In this document: piece after piece, positions 59,400 to 64,000 of the stretch
Position numbering within the stretch: position 1 is the stretch's first letter
Layout: the number at the start of each line of letters is the position of its first letter
Assembly: GCA_028023455.1 (NCBI GenBank)
Contig: JAQFVV010012396.1
Location: 21,204,750 to 21,268,749, forward strand
DNA: 64,000 nucleotides
From: Epiperipatus broadwayi
Lineage: Eukaryota > Onychophora > Udeonychophora > Euonychophora > Peripatidae
Direction: 5' to 3'
The notes under the pieces: generated by a model
What the model was told of the DNA's origin: nothing
Databases searched by the model: none
What the model saw: the letters and a program-made list of their open reading frames with translations, nothing else
Translations under genes and position numbers: made by a program

Positions 59400-59580
59400 C
59401 CTAAATTATTTCCGAAATTTTCTGAATTATGTAATAAGTTTTCCTAAATTGTTTCCGAGGTGTTCTAAATTGTTACCAAAACTTTCTAAAATATTTCTCA
59501 GTATGCCTGAATTATTTCCTAAGTTTTTCTGAATTATTTCATAAGTTTTTCTAAATTTATTTCCCGAGTAGTTCCAAATT
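59400..59580. repeat. 21-bp minisatellite, about 8.5 copies
   Basis: Diverged units of TCTRAATTATTTCCTAAGTTT start at about 59400, 59421, 59442, 59463, 59484, 59505, 59527 and 59549. Period is 21 bp, with slips of 1 bp at the end. The unit is a multiple of three, but stop codons interrupt the frames checked and there is no sign of coding. Confidence 0.8.
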
Positions 59581-60539
59581 TAATTTGTTTCCCTACCCAC
59601 CTTTTGAGTTGCATATAAATTTGATAAAAACATTTAATTTATTATGTCAAATATCTGATGTCTTGGTTTACCTATATCTGATTGATTTAGTTTTACATAA
59701 TTAATTTAATTGTTTAAAATCATTCATATTCAATATTTAATAACTTTTGTTAAATAATCTATTACAGTGTAATAATCAAAATTCTCAGTTGTTATATATA
59801 ATTTAAGTTAATGATAATGTTTGTGTTCGTTGATTATAGACAACTTATAGCTTATAAACTAAATCAGTCAAATATCAGATAGCATTACTGAAACATTTTA
59901 AAATATGCTAAAATTCAGATTTCACTAGCGTGAAATCTTATATATATATATTGCATTTCCTAAATCTATGCCTAATCTTATAACTTTTACTTATTTTATT
60001 GTTTATGCTATGTGTTTCCAAAACTGGGTTTTATTTGTAATTAAATGATTAGTGAGAAATAAATCTAGATTCTCATGCATATATATGTCATTTCCATAAG
60101 TAATTTCGTGTGGATTAACGCACAAACCAAAAACCCCATTTTGAAATAAATAAAATCTATTGATTGAGATATAACTATAAATTTATCGGTCAGATCTGTT
60201 TTAAAATATGATATTTAAGTAATATCTAGTTGGATGATAAAATACAGCATAAATCTATAAATTTATATTATAATTTCCCCTTACTATGCTGTAGTCCTCC
60301 TTAAATAAATAAAAGCCTATATAGATAGACTTATAACTGGATTCATAAATATTCTTTAATAGTAGATTAAAAATACTACCATATGAACTGATACTGAGTA
60401 GTTTCATGAAAGAAACTAGAATTAGTGTCTTAATTTTTTAATATGATTATGTTGTCAGCGATGCATATGTGTCCTTTTGAAATGCTATGGTGTAACTCAC
60501 TTGTTGCTGTATTTCCTTACTGGGCGTATGTGTTAGGGC
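59581..60539. other. AT-rich intergenic sequence
   Basis: Nothing recognised apart from a perfect 9-bp hairpin with a 4-nt loop (AGATTTCAC/GTGAAATCT, 59917-59938). Confidence 0.4.
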
Positions 60540-60770
60540 TATACCAGTACATTTAGTTCAGGCAATTAACTTCTTCAGGAGGTGATTGGTATGCACCAAC
60601 CCATTCTGCATTCTTATTAATGGAGCATGAGACTCACCCCGAGCGTAAGACTCCCACTTCAAATAAATTGCTCGATGAGCCAGACTAAAAGGGCCTCCTA
60701 ATTCACAGCAATGAGTTCGGTTAAAGGGAACCGGTACTTGGTACAAATCCCCTGAAAAAGGTACATATAT
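60540..60770 (-). other. GC-richer patch with a 62-codon frame, unidentified
   Basis: About 230 bp are clearly less AT-rich than all neighbours. On the minus strand a frame at 60558-60746 reads MYQVPVPFNRTHCCELGGPF, then SLAHRAIYLKWESYARGESH and on to LLKKLIA. Composition is protein-like, but I do not recognise the family. It may be a fragment of a mobile element or of an inserted multicopy sequence; a host exon is less likely because no splice sites are evident. Confidence 0.3.
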
Positions 60771-61112
60771 GAGATGCAGGGACCCAGAGTTATATGTTCT
60801 ATATATGCAAAGGTATCTGAATTCTGGCTGCCCATGATCAGTTCATCCTGCCTTTTTATTATTATTTCAGCATTGATTCTGAGTTCGAATCAGATTGATA
60901 GGCAAATTATCTATATGAGAATACATTAGTTATTCATGCTTATTTTAAATACTATGTGCTTTATATTTCATTATTATCATCCCACTAATAATTCAAGCAA
61001 ATACTCAACCAAATAGCATAAACTAGGCATAGACAATCCTGAGCAAATTCATTTAGTTATAAAACAATATTAAAGCCCATGAAAAAGGAAATCTAATTGT
61101 ATTATAATTTCC
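60771..61112. other. Mixed AT-rich sequence
   Basis: Nothing firm. GAGTTCGAATCAG near 60881 resembles a Pol III B box but no A box or tRNA fold was found. Confidence 0.35.
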
Positions 61113-61394
61113 TCACCTGTGAGTGATAGATTAACATATATAGTTAAATAAACCAATTTGTAACTTAGAAGTCATAATCACCTGTATGTGATTTAATGCT
61201 ATATATAAACCGGAAGTGCATACTTTGTAATTTGAATTGTAACCTAAACTTCATAATCACCTGTGAGTGATTTTATTTATATACTATATGTAAACCAAAT
61301 ATGTAAACTCAGCCATATAAAATTATTTTTAAAACTCATCACTTGCATGTGAATCCAATTATACTGTAAACATCCCTTAACCACCTGTGTGTGA
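61113..61394. repeat. Five-copy palindrome repeat, TCACCTGTGAGTGA
   Basis: TCACCTGTGAGTGA (61113), TCACCTGTATGTGA (61178), TCACCTGTGAGTGA (61257), TCACTTGCATGTGA (61339) and CCACCTGTGTGTGA (61381) recur at spacings of 65, 79, 82 and 42 bp. Each is an imperfect dyad (TCAC...GTGA) holding a CACCTG E-box in four of five copies. Flanking words TTTGTAACTTAGAAGTCATAA and TTGTAACCTAAACTTCATAA show that the first copies are also tandem units of ~79 bp. Confidence 0.75.
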
Positions 61395-62040
61395 GTACTA
61401 CAAATTAATTATTATAACATTGTTAATTTATTATTTCAAACTTAACTTTTATTAAATTGAATTTAAACTTAAATTGGAAGTACATCTTAGTCTTGCTCAC
61501 CGACTCAGAATTATTTATCATTTAGTAATTAATTTTAATTTCACTGTTTAATAATGCTATGCTAGCCACGTGATACATATATACTAGATAGAATGCCAAC
61601 CACTTCCCAGTCTTTTGTTCTACTGTTGTGCTACTTCTGGCATGTGAAGAAGGGAAATACTGCTGTGGCCTCAACTGTGTCATTCGCAAGATGGTAAATC
61701 TCTGAGCAATGGTAAAGGAACTAGGATTAGGCCAGAGTTGTGGCTTCCACCACCGTGAAACTGGTCAGCCTTAGGTTGATTTATCAGAGTTCTAGGTTTT
61801 GTTTTGCAAATGTACATATTTGACCCTTACAATATATATTGAACCAGGTTTGTTTAAAAAATATTATTTAATTGGGGTTAAACACCTTTTAACATAATTT
61901 TTAATTTATATTTTTAATATTACATGACTGGACTGGCCCTTCAAGCTGAGGGGAGAATACCATTTATAGCAGAGCCATCAATGAAACCCATAGTCAAATT
62001 GAGCTATGCAAAACATACCATGATCATATTTCCAGACTGT
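61395..62040. other. Mixed-composition intergenic sequence
   Basis: The part 61590-61790 is less AT-rich than most of the window (CACTTCCCAGTC, CTGTGGCCTCAACTGTG, GGCTTCCACCACC) and probably derives from a repeat. I could not identify it, and no coding frame or RNA fold was convincing. Confidence 0.3.
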
Positions 62041-62044
62041 GGCT

Positions 62045-62130
62045 CACTTTAACTGCTAGATTCAAACCACTGCCATCCAAAGCATTTTATTTGTTTTGAG
62101 AATCAACCTTATGTACTAGCCAATCATGTT
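62045..62130 (-). mobile_element. Possible tRNA-derived SINE head
   Basis: Minus strand TGGCTAGTACATAAGG (62107-62122) resembles an A box and GGTTTGAATCT (62058-62068) a B box, 40 nt apart. No full cloverleaf can be drawn. Confidence 0.3.
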
Positions 62131-64000
62131 ATATTATCAGCATGCTTCAGATACAGACACACAATCCAGTGCTTAAAATATTCTATGACTAGCTCATACT
62201 CTGCCTCAGGGTCCATCATATTTATTTAACACATAAAATAACTCTATATTAATTTACTGGTGATGCAGTGACAAGAGAAAAAGAGAAAATAGACAAAATA
62301 ACAATTAAAGCAAACAATTTATAATATTAAGTAATACAATATAAATAAAAAGGAGAGAGTCTAGAGAGATAAATATTTTATATAGATTAGGGGTTTTGAT
62401 GGTAAGGTGGGAATCGGAAAGGACTAGGGGTTTTGAGTTAGTCGAACACTTCGTTTGATTTAAAAATATTTTTTTAAAAATAAACCAAGTAAAATAAAAT
62501 CTGCATGAGAGTGAGTAATAATTATAAAACCAAACTTAATGAATACTAGGGACAAAACAAAAATGGAGGCTTAAAATAATGAAAAAGGTAACATAGAAAA
62601 ATGCACAGAAATATTTAAGAAATGCATAGATCAGTTAATAGCCCATCTAGAAAAAATGAAAATACTAGAAAATAGAAAAAAATAATGAACATGAATATAA
62701 AACATTCAACAGATAAAATAGATGAAACTAAAAATAAACAGGAAGAGAAAATCATAGGAACCTATGCACATTTAAATGGCTCAAGTATTGTGAATTAATT
62801 TTTAAAAATAAAAATATTTTTGGGGCACACAGGGGGAAGTTCCAATTAAACACTTTGGCAGCCTGGAACCCTATTTCATGTGAAATCAGCTGAGTGAGAA
62901 GGCAATGGTAACTATAGCTTTTAGTCATATTCAAGGTGATGCCAAATTCTGGTAGGATTTCTTATGTACAAAACCAGTTATGTTCAGAGAATATAGACAT
63001 TCCTTATTACAAAGCTATTGGAGGAAGGAGCAGCAAGACAACATTCAAGACCAGGTGTTACAGGATAAATGGTGACCTAGAGAACTATTCACTTAATTTT
63101 TTTACCAGTAAGTAGTGAAGTTAAGATTGTTAATGGTAGCTCACTGTCACAACATGAAATCATATAAATAATAAAGCATAATTTTCCACATAATATAAAA
63201 CAAATGTTGATTGGAACTGAATGCAAAACAGTAGAGCAAATAGCCAAGTTGTTTAGTAATATTGATAGCACAAAGCCAAAGTATGAAAATAGAGACAGTG
63301 AATATAATCCTCAGAAATAGACAGAGAAGCAGTGTGAAGTATGATTGGAATAGAAGTCAGGATATGAAAGATAATGAATTAGAGAGGAAAGAATGAAAAA
63401 CAGATGGTAATATAAGATAAAGGAGACAGTCATATGCAGGTAGCAAAGCTAGTATGCAAATGGGAAAAAAGAGAACCAGTATTGGCACTCCAGTACTGTC
63501 CAAAATAATAATAATATTAGAAGAGGTGATAACCCATCTTTTTCTCAACTCTGGTAACCAGCTGTCAGTAATGCCACAAGATATGTTTGAAAGGAGTCAC
63601 ATTAACCCTAACATCAAAATTTGCAATTAAAACAGCATATGTTACTATGGCCAATAGTAAAAAGATAAAATTGGGGTCAAAACAGTTGTGGGGAAACATG
63701 CATATGGGTGTGGGTAAACATGTATATAGCAGAAAGGTAAAATGTGTCAGTTGAATCCATTTTAGATCTAACACCCATTTTAGCTCTAACATTTTATTTA
63801 TTATTATTACTTTTTTAGCTTTACCATTTTATTTTTTCATTTTTATTTATTTATGTATTATTTTTTTACCATATAAGTTTTAGAATTGCTACAGATCAAT
63901 AAAGCATAGAGGATGACCTTTCTTAAGTTTCTCTTCTTTTCAGGCTGTACTCAATGTTGATTTCAACAATTATGGCATGTTCAGCATTCACCAGAGACAG
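62131..64000. other. AT-rich intergenic sequence
   Basis: No gene recognised. Minus-strand open frames at 62752-62934, 63089-63271, 63357-63548 and 63565-63792 are short, adjacent and hydrophobic, without a domain match or clear splice sites. I do not consider them supported genes. Confidence 0.4.

Noticed and set aside
63089-63792. Run of three minus-strand frames as exons of one membrane protein
   Set aside because: They are hydrophobic, but no consistent splice sites connect them and no family is recognised. Plus-strand A/G-rich sequence explains the bias.

Overview
The window is nuclear DNA from a multicellular eukaryote, almost certainly an invertebrate animal. It is very AT-rich, gene-poor and packed with decayed transposable elements and simple repeats. 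There are no bacterial-style operons, and no open frame has the length or character of a complete host gene. The mix is typical of large lophotrochozoan genomes: RTE retrotransposons, a Penelope-like fragment, Buster-type and ZMYM1-type hAT relics, foldback elements, tRNA-derived SINEs and a (CATCA)n-tailed LINE. A mollusc, perhaps a cephalopod, is a guess from repeat style only.

Layout. 1-12.9 kb holds foldback repeats, a Penelope-like GIY-YIG fragment (8.67 kb) and a hAT end (9.2 kb). 13.0 kb carries a hammerhead-ribozyme-bearing repeat. 13.4-21.8 kb is mostly featureless AT-rich DNA with a 141-bp (AAT)n tract. 21.8-24.6 kb is a nearly full-length but broken RTE retrotransposon on the minus strand. 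29.5-32.0 kb is a dead Buster-type hAT transposon with readable TIRs and a near-perfect target duplication. 33.15-34.25 kb is an RTE relic invaded by two foldback elements. A short nonautonomous hAT follows at 34.5 kb, and a LINE tail and a second hAT relic lie at 38.5-41.3 kb. 41.42-43.49 kb is a CpG-containing block bounded by TGTAACGAT/ATCGTTACA. 49.0-50.2 kb is an array of a ~430-bp repeat whose units each contain a type I hammerhead motif. 54.05-54.27 kb is the only stretch that looks like a possible host exon. 54.87 kb is a tRNA-Val-like retro-copy. 56.9-58.2 kb is another RTE relic split by a long foldback element and a LINE tail. 59.4 and 61.1 kb hold two unusual short-period repeats.

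The most interesting signal is a superfamily of dispersed repeats with hammerhead ribozyme cores. The 49-50 kb array has four copies, two of them separated by 431 bp in tandem and one inverted. A diverged relative lies at 13.03-13.10 kb. A second, more degenerate foldback family (1.6-2.4 kb and 57.1-57.65 kb) has the same layout inside its inverted arms. Tandem or inverted hammerhead units are known from animal retrozymes and from Penelope-like pseudo-LTRs, and a Penelope-like remnant is also present here. Nothing in the window shows a set of host genes working together.
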